Source of the DNA: Sporosarcina trichiuri
GTDB taxonomy: Bacteria; Bacillota; Bacilli; Bacillales_A; Planococcaceae
Direction: 5' to 3'
Length of the DNA stretch: 64,000 bases
Assembly: GCF_030406775.1 (NCBI RefSeq)
Contig: NZ_CP129119.1
Span: 654,001 to 718,000, forward strand
Positions within the stretch are counted from its first letter, which is position 1. Every line of letters starts with the position of its first letter. A program made the translations under genes and the position numbers. Shown here in pieces: positions 34,891 through 43,042 of this stretch. Below the pieces are notes generated by a model. The model was not told the DNA's origin. It saw only the letters and a program-made list of their open reading frames with translations, and ran no database searches.

Positions 34891-35050
34891 CCAGGTCATC
34901 ATGAAATTAAACATGTACTAACAGACACTCGATCCAAAAATCTGCTGCACCATGAAAATAAGGACGTCTGACAAGACAGTCCGTCAGAATACAAGCAGCG
35001 AATCGCAGATAGATGCGCTCCAACTGCGACTCACCCGCGCAATCACGACA

Positions 35051-35743
35051 TTACATATAGAACAGCCAGGCGACGACCGGGCCGAGCAGCGAGCCGAGGA
35101 TCGCGGACAGCGTCATGGCGACGGAGCTGAGCGACGCTTCCTGTTCGCCGTATTCGATCGCCTTCGATGTACCGATCGCATGTGTCGCGGCGCCGAGGCC
35201 GATCCCCCGGCCGAGCGGCGAGTCGAGACCCAGTGCGCGCAGCAGCCAGCTGCTGATCAGGACGCCGGAGATGCCGGCGATGATGACGAAGACGGCGGCG
35301 AGCGCCGGAACACCGCCAACCTGCCCGGCGATCTGCATGGCAATCGGTGTCGTGATCGATTTGGGCAGGAGGGACAGGACGAGCTCCTTTGGGAAACCGG
35401 CGAGTTTCGCGAACAATACACCTGTCACCATGCCTGTCCCGCTGCCAGCGAGGACGCCGGCCGCAATCGGGAACCAGTGCCGTTTCAGCAGGCCGCGCTG
35501 CTTGTACAGCGGAACCGCCAAAGATACGACCGCCGGACCGAGCAGCTTGTCGATCCATTGGCCGCCGATCATATACGTTTCATATGGGATATCGAAAGCG
35601 GTCAGCACAATGATCAGGACTCCGGTCGTCGTGATGATCGGCACGAGGAACGGCTTATGGAATTTCACATACACGACATCCATGGCGAAATAGACAACCA
35701 CCGTCAGCAGGACGAATCCAAGTGTGAGCGCGATCAGCTGCAT
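35051..35743 (-). CDS. lrgB: LrgB/CidB family membrane protein
   Basis: The 230-residue polytopic protein starts at ATG 35743 behind AAGGGGGAATCGG. Family blocks include GPAVVSLAVPLYKQ, LLPKSITTPIAMQIA and GAATHAIGTSKAIEYGEQEASLSS. LrgB acts with the holin-like LrgA, and the pair is linked to murein hydrolase control, overflow metabolism and pyruvate or glycolate transport in different Firmicutes. Its start overlaps the lrgA end by 10 bp. Confidence 0.9.
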   Translation of the reverse strand: MQLIALTLGFVLLTVVVYFAMDVVYVKFHKPFLVPIITTTGVLIIVLTAFDIPYETYMIGGQWIDKLLGPAVVSLAVPLYKQRGLLKRHWFPIAAGVLAGSGTGMVTGVLFAKLAGFPKELVLSLLPKSITTPIAMQIAGQVGGVPALAAVFVIIAGISGVLISSWLLRALGLDSPLGRGIGLGAATHAIGTSKAIEYGEQEASLSSVAMTLSAILGSLLGPVVAWLFYM

Positions 35744-36105
35744 TCCGATTCCCCCTTCCGCCGGGACGCAGCGATACTCGCAAAACTTGCCGCGGCCATC
35801 GTGCAGACCGTGCTGAGGATAGTCACCGGGATGAGCAGGCTGCCTCTGCCGGAGAAGAAATGACCGTAGTTCATGACAGCTATGGTTGCCGGGATGAAGA
35901 AGATCGGCAGCACGGACAGCAGCGTATGGGCGCCGGATTCTATCCAACGCAGTTTCAGAATGCCGGTCGACAGTCCGAGCAGGACGAGCAGCAGGCCGAC
36001 GATACTGCCGGACAGCGGGAGATGCAGGAACTCCTGCAGCCAGCTGCCGAGCAGGTAAAACAGATAGAGGGCTGCAATCTGGAGCAGCCGGATGAATATG
36101 GACAA
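35734..36105 (-). CDS. lrgA: LrgA/CidA family holin-like protein
   Basis: From TTG 36105 (GGAAAGGG eight bases upstream) the protein has 123 residues and four hydrophobic helices, with the family motifs LPLSGSIVGLLLVL and LPIFFIPATIAVMNYG. The upstream in-frame ATG at 36183 would add a charged segment not expected in the family and has no ribosome binding site. It forms an operon with lrgB. Confidence 0.85.
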   Translation of the reverse strand: MSIFIRLLQIAALYLFYLLGSWLQEFLHLPLSGSIVGLLLVLLGLSTGILKLRWIESGAHTLLSVLPIFFIPATIAVMNYGHFFSGRGSLLIPVTILSTVCTMAAASFASIAASRRKGESECS

Positions 36106-36213
36106 TTGCAGAACCCTTTCCGGATAGAAACCGATTAAATTGAAGTACCCTTCATTATAAAAACAGCGGTGCCGCGAACGCAAAAGACATTTTATTCTGC
36201 AAAAGCATCTTGT

Positions 36214-36268
36214 TTGAAAGTCAGAGAAGGTCAGAGTATACTGTAGTTAAAGGTGAAAGATGGTCAGG
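36214..36268 (+). promoter_or_regulatory. Distal clpE promoter with two CtsR-type operators (diverged copy)
   Basis: TTGAAA (36214-36219) and TATACT (36237-36242) are 17 bp apart. The heptad pairs AGTCAGA-GAA-GGTCAGA (36219-36235) and GGTGAAA-GAT-GGTCAGG (36252-36268) resemble the CtsR consensus with several mismatches. Confidence 0.7.
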
Positions 36269-36360
36269 CAAAATGGCTTCATCACCTTGCATCAAGGCTG
36301 CCGATCAAATGTGCGGTCTCTGACAATGTTCAAACCGCTTGAAAGTGATGAGCACTTCCC

Positions 36361-36415
36361 TTGAAAGTCAAAGAAGGTCAGAGTATAATTAAGTTAAAGG
36401 TCAAAGATAATCAAA
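36361..36415 (+). promoter_or_regulatory. Proximal clpE promoter with two CtsR operators
   Basis: TTGAAA (36361-36366) and TATAAT (36384-36389) are 17 bp apart. AGTCAAA-GAA-GGTCAGA (36366-36382) and GGTCAAA-GAT-AATCAAA (36399-36415) match the CtsR direct-heptad operator. The whole module repeats the distal one at an offset of 147 bp. Confidence 0.85.
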
Positions 36416-36463
36416 GTCGATGGACAATACCTATATATTCAACACGACAGGAGGAACCATTAT

Positions 36464-38587
36464 ATGAAATGCCAGCAATGCGGACAAAACCAAGCCACTA
36501 TGAGTCTCAGACTGCAAGTGAACCAGCAGGCGATGCAGATGAATCTTTGCCAGTCCTGCTTCCGGCAGCTGAAAGGGCAGATGGCTGCAGGCAGCATGCC
36601 GTCGTTCTCAGCGAATACCGGCGGCTTCTTCCAGGAAAATGGAGGCAAGCAGTCCTATACGCAAGTACGGGAGCCTGAACAGCAGCAGCCCGGACTGCTC
36701 GATGAACTCGCGCACAACTTATCGGATGATGCCCGGAACGGCAAGATCGACCCGGTCATCGGACGCGATCAGGAACTGAAGCGTGTCATCGAAACATTGA
36801 ACCGGCGCAATAAGAACAACCCGGTCCTCATCGGGGAACCGGGCGTCGGGAAGACAGCGATCGCTGAAGGTCTTGCACGCAAGATCCATGAAGGCGACGT
36901 GCCGGCTAAACTATTGAACAAACAAGTATATGTGCTCGATGTTGCGTCACTCGTGAGCAACACCGGTATCCGCGGCCAGTTCGAGGAACGCATGAAGGAA
37001 CTGATCGCCGAGCTGGAATCGCGTGATGACGTCCTGCTGTTCGTGGATGAAATCCACTTGCTCGTCGGAGCGGGCACAGCGGAAGGATCGAAAATGGATG
37101 CCGGCAACATCCTGAAACCGGCGCTCGCCCGCGGCACGATGCAGCTGATCGGTGCGACGACGCTGAAAGAGTACCGCCAGATCGAGAAGGACGCAGCACT
37201 GGAACGGCGCTTCCAGCCGATCATCGTCAAGGAACCGTCTGCGGAAGACACCGTGAAGATCCTCAACGGCATCAAAGACCGCTATGAAGGATTCCACGAA
37301 GTGAGCTATCCGGAAGATGCTGTCAAAGCATTCGTCACGTTATCCGAACGCTATATCCAAGACCGGTACTTGCCTGACAAAGCGATCGATCTGATGGACG
37401 AAGTCGGTGCCCGTCTGAATCTTGCCCATGAAGCGGGAGATGCGGACGCACTTCGGACACGTCTTGAGGAAACTGTTCGCCTGAAAGAGCAGGCTGCAGA
37501 ACAGGAAGATTACGAAAAAGCGGCCGAGTTGCGCACGGAGGAAATGAGCCTGCGGCAGAAACTCGACGCAGCACAAGAGCAGGGCGGCACGAGTGCCACA
37601 GTTGTGACGGTCGCGGACATCGAACGGATCGTCGAAGAGAAGACCGGTATTCCGGTTACGAAACTGCAGGCAGCCGAGCAGGCGAAGATGAAAGGCCTTG
37701 CCGCAAACCTGAGCCGGCAGGTCATCGGTCAGGACGAAGCGGTCGATAAAATCGCGAAAGCCATCCGCCGCAGCCGCGCCGGATTGAAGTCGAAAGACCG
37801 TCCGATCGGCTCGTTCCTGTTCGTCGGACCGACCGGTGTCGGGAAAACGGAAATCACGAAAGTGCTGGCGGCCGAATTGTTCGGTACACGGGATGCCTTC
37901 ATCCGCCTCGATATGAGTGAGTATATGGAGAAACACGCCGTGTCGAAACTGATCGGTTCGCCTCCTGGATACGTCGGTCATGAGGAAGCGGGTCAGCTGA
38001 CGGAACAGATCCGCCGCAATCCGTACAGCATCGTCCTGTTGGATGAAATCGAGAAAGCCCATCCCGATGTGCAGAACATGTTCCTGCAGATCATGGAGGA
38101 CGGCCGCCTGACCGATTCACACGGACGTACTGTCAGCTTCAAAGATACGGTCATCATCATGACGAGCAACGCAGGCACCGGTATAGCGAAGAAAGCAAGC
38201 GTCGGATTCAATAAGACTGAACATGAGTCGGTCGCGATGCTCGATATGCTTGGCGACTACTTCAAACCCGAGTTCCTGAACCGGTTCGATGCGATCGTTT
38301 CGTTCAGCGAACTGTCGGAAGAGAACCTGCTCGCAATCACCGACCTCATGCTCGCCGATCTGCAGGATGCAATCGAGGAGCACAGCATCGACATCACGAT
38401 TACGGACGAAGCGAAACGTGCACTCGTCTCACTCGGCTATGACAAACGGTTCGGCGCACGTCCGCTCCGCCGTGTCATCCAGGATAAAATCGAAGACCCA
38501 TTGACGGATCTTCTGCTGGAAGAAGACGACGTGGCAGCGGTGACAGTCGGTGTCGAGAACGAAGAGATCACTGTGACAAAAGCATAA
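36464..38587 (+). CDS. clpE: ATP-dependent Clp protease ATP-binding subunit ClpE
   Basis: The 707-residue Hsp100 unfoldase has the N-terminal zinc finger specific to ClpE (C3, C6, C29, C32). AAA+ domain 1 has GEPGVGKTA near 124, followed by a central UVR-like coiled segment (QEDYEKAAELRTEEMSLRQK). AAA+ domain 2 has GPTGVGKTE near 456, then LDEIEKAHPDV and the arginine-finger region FLNRFDAIV. ClpE works with ClpP to degrade misfolded proteins after heat stress. Four CtsR operators in two tandem promoters precede it, so strong heat-shock control is expected. Confidence 0.95.
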   Translation: MKCQQCGQNQATMSLRLQVNQQAMQMNLCQSCFRQLKGQMAAGSMPSFSANTGGFFQENGGKQSYTQVREPEQQQPGLLDELAHNLSDDARNGKIDPVIGRDQELKRVIETLNRRNKNNPVLIGEPGVGKTAIAEGLARKIHEGDVPAKLLNKQVYVLDVASLVSNTGIRGQFEERMKELIAELESRDDVLLFVDEIHLLVGAGTAEGSKMDAGNILKPALARGTMQLIGATTLKEYRQIEKDAALERRFQPIIVKEPSAEDTVKILNGIKDRYEGFHEVSYPEDAVKAFVTLSERYIQDRYLPDKAIDLMDEVGARLNLAHEAGDADALRTRLEETVRLKEQAAEQEDYEKAAELRTEEMSLRQKLDAAQEQGGTSATVVTVADIERIVEEKTGIPVTKLQAAEQAKMKGLAANLSRQVIGQDEAVDKIAKAIRRSRAGLKSKDRPIGSFLFVGPTGVGKTEITKVLAAELFGTRDAFIRLDMSEYMEKHAVSKLIGSPPGYVGHEEAGQLTEQIRRNPYSIVLLDEIEKAHPDVQNMFLQIMEDGRLTDSHGRTVSFKDTVIIMTSNAGTGIAKKASVGFNKTEHESVAMLDMLGDYFKPEFLNRFDAIVSFSELSEENLLAITDLMLADLQDAIEEHSIDITITDEAKRALVSLGYDKRFGARPLRRVIQDKIEDPLTDLLLEEDDVAAVTVGVENEEITVTKA

Positions 38588-38599
38588 CACGAAGGAACG

Positions 38600-38636
38600 G
38601 CAAAAGGCCGGGGAGCAGCAGCCCCCGGCCTTTTCG
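38600..38636. terminator. Terminator after clpE, bidirectional
   Basis: AAAAGGCCGGGG pairs with CCCCGGCCTTTT across a GC-rich loop. Confidence 0.88.
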
Positions 38637-38647
38637 CATGTCCGGAT

Positions 38648-40018
38648 TCATTCGCGGGAGAACGTTTCAGGCTCTTTCAGCAGCAGGGATGTGACAGCGA
38701 ATGCGCAGACGGCAAGCACTGCCACCAGGATGAAGACACTGTGCAGACTGTGCTGCAGGACCGGTCCGTTCAGCTGGTCCGTCAGCAGCAGGCCGGACAC
38801 GGAAATCCCGATGACCTGACCGAGACTTTTCATCAGATTATGTGAACCCATTGCAGCACCGCGCAGATTCCAGCCGACCGACGACTGCACGGCGACCGTG
38901 AAGGCGGTGAACGTCAGACCGCAGCCGAAGCCGGTGATCGCTGTGACACACATGATGAGCGGCATCGGCGTCTGCTCAGTAAACAGTGTGAAGCCGGTGC
39001 AGGCGATGAAGATCACGCCGATCCCTGTCAGGGTGATGTGCGAGATCGGCCGTTTTTCCATCAGGCGGCCAGAAAGCATCGACGCGAGCGGCCAGGTGAT
39101 CGACATCGGCAGCATTGTGACTCCGGATAATGTCGCGTTCAGGCCGGTCACCCCCTGCACCCACAGCGGGATATAGAATGTGACCGTCACGAGGATGAAC
39201 CCGAGAAGGAAACCAGCGCTGTTCGAGATGGCGATGAACTTGTTCTTGAACAGCGACAGCGGCAGCATCGGTTCACGGCCTCTTTTCTGAATCCAGAGGA
39301 AGAGGGCGAACCCCGCGATTGCAGCCGCAAACAAGCCGATCATGACCGGGGATGCACTCCGTGTCTCCTTCAGGCGATTCAGCGCGAACAGGAACGATGT
39401 CATCGTGACGGCGAATGCCAGGATCCCGGCGTAATCGATGGTGCGTTTCTTCTTTTCGACCGACTCATGCAGCGAAGTCCACAGCAAGATGAGCGCCAGG
39501 ATTCCGAACGGCAGATTCAGATAGAAGATCCAATGCCACGTGATCCGGTCGACGATGAATCCGCCGGCGAGCGGGCCGACAATGCCTGAAATTCCCCATA
39601 CACTGCTCATGAGCCCCTGCATCCGTGCGCGCATTTTGAAGTCGAAGACGTCTCCGATGATCGTATACGGGATTGTCGACAGCGCACCGGCTCCGATGCC
39701 TTGGATGACACGGAACAAGATGAGCTGCTCCATCGAAGAGGAAAGCCCCGACAGTGCCGATCCGGACAGGAAGATGATTGTTCCGATCATGAACATCGGT
39801 TTCCTGCCGAACAGGTCGGCGAGCTTGCCGAACACCGGCGTCGCGATGACGAGTGCGAGCAGATAGACCGAAATGACCCATGTATACAGATGGCTGCCGC
39901 CCAGGTCTTCCACGATTGTCGGCATGGCCGTGCTGACGATCGTACCTTCGATCGCAGTGAGGAACGTTGCGATCAGCAGCGCCGCGACGACTGATTTCTG
40001 TTTTGTTTTCTTTTCCAT
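38648..40018 (-). CDS. MFS multidrug exporter of the DHA2 (EmrB/QacA) type
   Basis: The 456-residue protein has about 14 helices. It carries motif A (GKLADLFGRKPMF), the helix-4 RVIQGIGAGALS, motif C GIVGPLAGGFIVD in helix 5, and the DHA2-typical N-terminal LDGTIV-like IEGTIVSTAMPTI. It should export hydrophobic drugs with proton antiport. The expected acidic residue in helix 1 is present as E in AIEGT. It is divergent from the EamA gene. Confidence 0.87.
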   Translation of the reverse strand: MEKKTKQKSVVAALLIATFLTAIEGTIVSTAMPTIVEDLGGSHLYTWVISVYLLALVIATPVFGKLADLFGRKPMFMIGTIIFLSGSALSGLSSSMEQLILFRVIQGIGAGALSTIPYTIIGDVFDFKMRARMQGLMSSVWGISGIVGPLAGGFIVDRITWHWIFYLNLPFGILALILLWTSLHESVEKKKRTIDYAGILAFAVTMTSFLFALNRLKETRSASPVMIGLFAAAIAGFALFLWIQKRGREPMLPLSLFKNKFIAISNSAGFLLGFILVTVTFYIPLWVQGVTGLNATLSGVTMLPMSITWPLASMLSGRLMEKRPISHITLTGIGVIFIACTGFTLFTEQTPMPLIMCVTAITGFGCGLTFTAFTVAVQSSVGWNLRGAAMGSHNLMKSLGQVIGISVSGLLLTDQLNGPVLQHSLHSVFILVAVLAVCAFAVTSLLLKEPETFSRE

Positions 40019-40200
40019 AGGGTTCCTCCGGTTTTCGTATATCTACTTCCTGGATGGATGTGCAGGTAGACGACTAGAATGGTTGTTGCAAGTTTCTGAG
40101 CTCTTCAACGGATTCTATTATATACTAGCATCAGAGGCGCTGCATACAGACTATGCGGCTGCGCGTATCGAAATTGCATGGCCGGGAAGGGGGAGTCCAA

Positions 40201-41124
40201 TTGAACGGACAGCCGGGCTGGAAAGTATATGGAATGACGATGGCAGGAGCGGCATGCTGGGGGCTGATCGGGCTGTTCATCGCCCCGCTGTATGAGCGTG
40301 GGTTCTCTCCGTGGGATGTCGCTGCCATCCGGGCAATCTTGAGCTTTCTGTTTTTATTCGTTTTCATGATTATTTTTTCCCGGAATCAGCTGAGGACCCG
40401 CTTGAAGGATCAGCTCCTTTTCGCATGTGCCGGGGTGTTCAGTCTGGCGCTGTTCAATTACTTCTATTTCGAAGTGTTCTCGCAATCCAGCCTGTCCCTG
40501 GCGGTGACGCTGCTGTACACGGGGCCGCTGTTCGTGACGGTGCTGTCGCGGATCTTCTTCAACGAACCGCTGACGCTCCGGAAAGGGCTTGCGCTTGCGG
40601 CTGCTATCGTCGGATGTGCATTCGTCGTCGGCCTGCTGCCCTCGGGGACCCTCGGCATCTCGGGGAGCACGCTGCTGCTCGGCATCCTGTCCGGATTCTG
40701 CTATGCGCTGTACAGCATCTTCACGAAGCCTGTGACAAAGCGTTATTCCGCACTGACCGTGACAACGTACACATTCTTCTACATGAGTGTGTTCATGCTG
40801 CTGACGAGCCGGCTGTTCAGCCGTCCGGACCGGTTCCTGCACAGTGACGTCTGGATATCGGCTATCCTGCTCGCCCTCGTTTCGACAGCTGCCGCCTATG
40901 TCCTGTACACGGGCGGGCTGAAGCATCTGGAAGCAGGGAAAGCGGCAATCCTCGCGACGATCGAGCCGATTGTCGCCGTGCTGGTGGGCGTCCTCTTCCT
41001 CGGTGACCGGCTGACTCTCTGGCAGGCGGGCGGTATTGCACTCATTTTGTATTCGGCTGTACTCGTGGCAGGGCGTCTGAGGAAACGGAAAGCGACTACG
41101 GTAGATGAAAAAGTAATATTATGA
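40201..41124 (+). CDS. EamA (DMT) family transporter
   Basis: From TTG 40201 (GGAAGGGGGAGT upstream) the protein has 307 residues and ten helices in two EamA repeats: GAACWGLIGLFIAPLYERG starts the first and GFCYALYSIFTKPVTKRY the second. The end, ATIEPIVAVLVGVLFLGDRL, is the usual repeat-2 signature. DMT proteins of this type export amino acids or other metabolites. ATG 40153 upstream lacks a ribosome binding site. Confidence 0.85.
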   Translation: MNGQPGWKVYGMTMAGAACWGLIGLFIAPLYERGFSPWDVAAIRAILSFLFLFVFMIIFSRNQLRTRLKDQLLFACAGVFSLALFNYFYFEVFSQSSLSLAVTLLYTGPLFVTVLSRIFFNEPLTLRKGLALAAAIVGCAFVVGLLPSGTLGISGSTLLLGILSGFCYALYSIFTKPVTKRYSALTVTTYTFFYMSVFMLLTSRLFSRPDRFLHSDVWISAILLALVSTAAAYVLYTGGLKHLEAGKAAILATIEPIVAVLVGVLFLGDRLTLWQAGGIALILYSAVLVAGRLRKRKATTVDEKVIL

Positions 41125-41186
41125 CCGAATAATTCTAAGATTGCCGGTTGTGTCGGATCCCTGATGAATTAATTTCAAGTAACGGG

Positions 41187-41215
41187 TTGACAAGTTTTAA
41201 CGTACACTCTATAAT
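41187..41215 (+). promoter_or_regulatory. Consensus SigA promoter of the T-box/thrS unit
   Basis: Perfect TTGACA (41187-41192) and TATAAT (41210-41215) lie 17 bp apart, about 20 bp before the first T-box leader. Confidence 0.88.
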
Positions 41216-41236
41216 CCAGTATCAACACGTCACATC

Positions 41237-41492
41237 GAATAGCATGGCCAGGAGAAGGACATGGATCCCGCCTGCAATCCGCTGCCAGAGAACAGGACCA
41301 TCGGCTGGAAGTCCTGTAGCGGAACGGCTGGATCTACCACCTTTGAGCTGACAGGAGGAACTGCCCGCGGGCATGCAATCCTGTCCGGGAGACCGTTATC
41401 AGAAGAAGCGCATGCCGATTTCGGTGTGCGGAACATTGGGTGGCACCACGACCGCATTCGTCCCTTTTTTGGGGGACGGATGCGGTTTTTTT
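41237..41492 (+). promoter_or_regulatory. T-box riboswitch 1, threonine specifier
   Basis: The leader has the conserved stem I elements (CAGAGAACAGG, CATCGGCTG), a specifier-loop codon ACC (Thr) at 41336-41338, and the T-box sequence GGGTGGCACCACG at 41438-41450. The terminator ACCGCATTCGTCCC/GGGGACGGATGCGGT with seven T follows. Uncharged tRNA-Thr should favour the antiterminator. Confidence 0.9.
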
Positions 41493-41502
41493 AGTTGAAT
41501 AC

Positions 41503-41760
41503 ATGAACAGCTCGGAACAGGACATGATCCCGGACCGGAACCTTCGACAGAGAACAGGGCCATCGGCTGAAAGCCCTGGAAGGACCGGACGGCATTACCG
41601 CCTGGAAGCTGGCAGGGGGGCCCGTGCCGCGGCATGAAACCCTGTCCGGGAGACCGTTATCGCAATGAAGTGCAGACGCACGTGTTTTCGGCGTCTGCGA
41701 AAATCAGGGTGGCACCACGACCGCATTCGTCCCTTTTCAGGGGACGGGTGCGGTTTTTTC
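41503..41760 (+). promoter_or_regulatory. T-box riboswitch 2, threonine specifier
   Basis: This second full T-box is arranged exactly as the first: GACAGAGAACAGGG, CATCGGCTG, specifier ACC at 41597-41599, GGGTGGCACCACG at 41707-41719 and a terminator ending in six T at 41754-41759. The T-box cores of the two are 269 bp apart. They must work in series. Confidence 0.9.
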
Positions 41761-41789
41761 ATTCCAAAAAAATCAGGAGGCGATTTGTT

Positions 41790-42995
41790 ATGTCGAATCA
41801 GCAGGCAGCAGAAAAGAAGAATCACCGTCAGCTCAGTCAGGAATTGGACTTTGTCATGTCATCGGAGGAGGCGCCGGGCATGCCGTTCTATCTGCCGAAC
41901 GGCATGATTGTCCGGAATGCGCTCGAGTCGTATTGGCGGGACGCGCATCGGAAAGCAGGTTATGAGGAGATCAGGACACCGGTCATGATGAAACAGGAGA
42001 TGTGGGAGACTTCGGGGCACTGGGACCATTACCACGACAACATGTATTTCTCGGAAGTGGACGGCCAGAACTATGCGCTGAAGCCGATGAACTGTCCCGG
42101 TGCCATGCTCATCTTCAACCATAAGCGCCGGAGCTACCGGGAACTGCCGGTCCGCTATGCGGAACTTGGGCTCGTGCACCGGCATGAATTGTCGGGTTCG
42201 CTGAACGGACTTCTGCGGGAGCGGGCGTTCACGCAGGATGATGCCCATCTGTTCGTCCGTGAGGACCAGATTGTATCCGAAATCAGCGGAGTGCTCGATC
42301 TGATCGATGACATGTACAGCAAGTTCGGATTTTCGTACGAGGTTGAACTGTCGACGCGTCCTGAGGAATTCATGGGAGATCCGGCGTTTTGGGACCGGGC
42401 GGAAGACTCGTTGAAAGATGTACTCGGACAGCGGGGGATGGCGTACACACTGAACGAAGGGGACGGCGCGTTCTATGGGCCGAAGATCGATTTCCATATC
42501 CTCGACTCCCTCGGCCGCAGCTGGCAGTGCGGCACAGTCCAGCTCGATTTCCAGATGCCGGGCAAGTTCGGCTGCGAGTATATTGGCGAGGATAACGCAC
42601 CCCACCGGCCGATCATCATCCACCGGGCGATCTTCGGCTCGATCGAACGGTTCCTCGCAATCCTGCTGGAGCATTATGAAGGGGCGTTCCCGTTCTGGAT
42701 GGCGCCGGAACAGATCCGGATCCTGCCGATTGCAGCGCCTCATTTGGAATACGCGTATGAGCTGAAACGCCGGCTGGTCGAACAGGGATACCGGGCAGAT
42801 GTCGATGACCGGGACGAGAAATTCGGCTACAAAGTGCGGGAAGCGGCGAAGGGGAAGGTGCCGTTCTCGTTTGTGGTCGGGGACAGGGAAGTGGAAGAAG
42901 GGAAAGTGGCGGTCCGTAAACGGCATGAAGGCGATCTCGGGCAGATGCCGTGGGAGGCTGCGCTCGGTCTGCTGGAGGAAGTGTCGGCACAATGA
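41790..42995 (+). CDS. thrS: Short threonyl-tRNA synthetase without TGS and editing domains
   Basis: The 401-residue protein has only the class II catalytic core and the C-terminal anticodon-binding domain; standard bacterial ThrRS has about 640 residues with N-terminal TGS and editing domains. Catalytic parts are intact: motif 1 around EEIRTPVMMKQEMW, motif 2 HRHELSGSLNGLLRERAFTQ, motif 3 HRAIFGSIERFLAILLE. The zinc ligands C102, H153 and H278 are present. The His after NCPG in typical enzymes is Ala (A105). ATG 41790 has CAGGAGGCG upstream and no editing-domain sequence lies upstream in any frame; the T-boxes occupy that space. It is likely a paralogue induced on threonine-tRNA starvation, with the main thrS elsewhere (inference). 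Confidence 0.9.
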   Translation: MSNQQAAEKKNHRQLSQELDFVMSSEEAPGMPFYLPNGMIVRNALESYWRDAHRKAGYEEIRTPVMMKQEMWETSGHWDHYHDNMYFSEVDGQNYALKPMNCPGAMLIFNHKRRSYRELPVRYAELGLVHRHELSGSLNGLLRERAFTQDDAHLFVREDQIVSEISGVLDLIDDMYSKFGFSYEVELSTRPEEFMGDPAFWDRAEDSLKDVLGQRGMAYTLNEGDGAFYGPKIDFHILDSLGRSWQCGTVQLDFQMPGKFGCEYIGEDNAPHRPIIIHRAIFGSIERFLAILLEHYEGAFPFWMAPEQIRILPIAAPHLEYAYELKRRLVEQGYRADVDDRDEKFGYKVREAAKGKVPFSFVVGDREVEEGKVAVRKRHEGDLGQMPWEAALGLLEEVSAQ

Positions 42996-43003
42996 AAAAC
43001 CAG

Positions 43004-43033
43004 GCGGAAGAAACGGTGTCTTCCTGCCTGGTC
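43004..43033. terminator. Terminator between converging thrS and oligopeptidase genes
   Basis: ACCAGGC-G-GAAGA pairs with TCTTC-C-TGCCTGGT; an A-run precedes it. Confidence 0.75.
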
Positions 43034-43042
43034 GAATGGATC

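Noticed and set aside
36106..36183. Longer lrgA start at ATG 36183
   Set aside because: It lacks a ribosome binding site and would add a charged N-terminus that is not expected for the holin-like family.
41859..42992. 377-codon minus-strand frame opposite thrS
   Set aside because: It is the shadow of the synthetase, with no family features or ribosome binding site.
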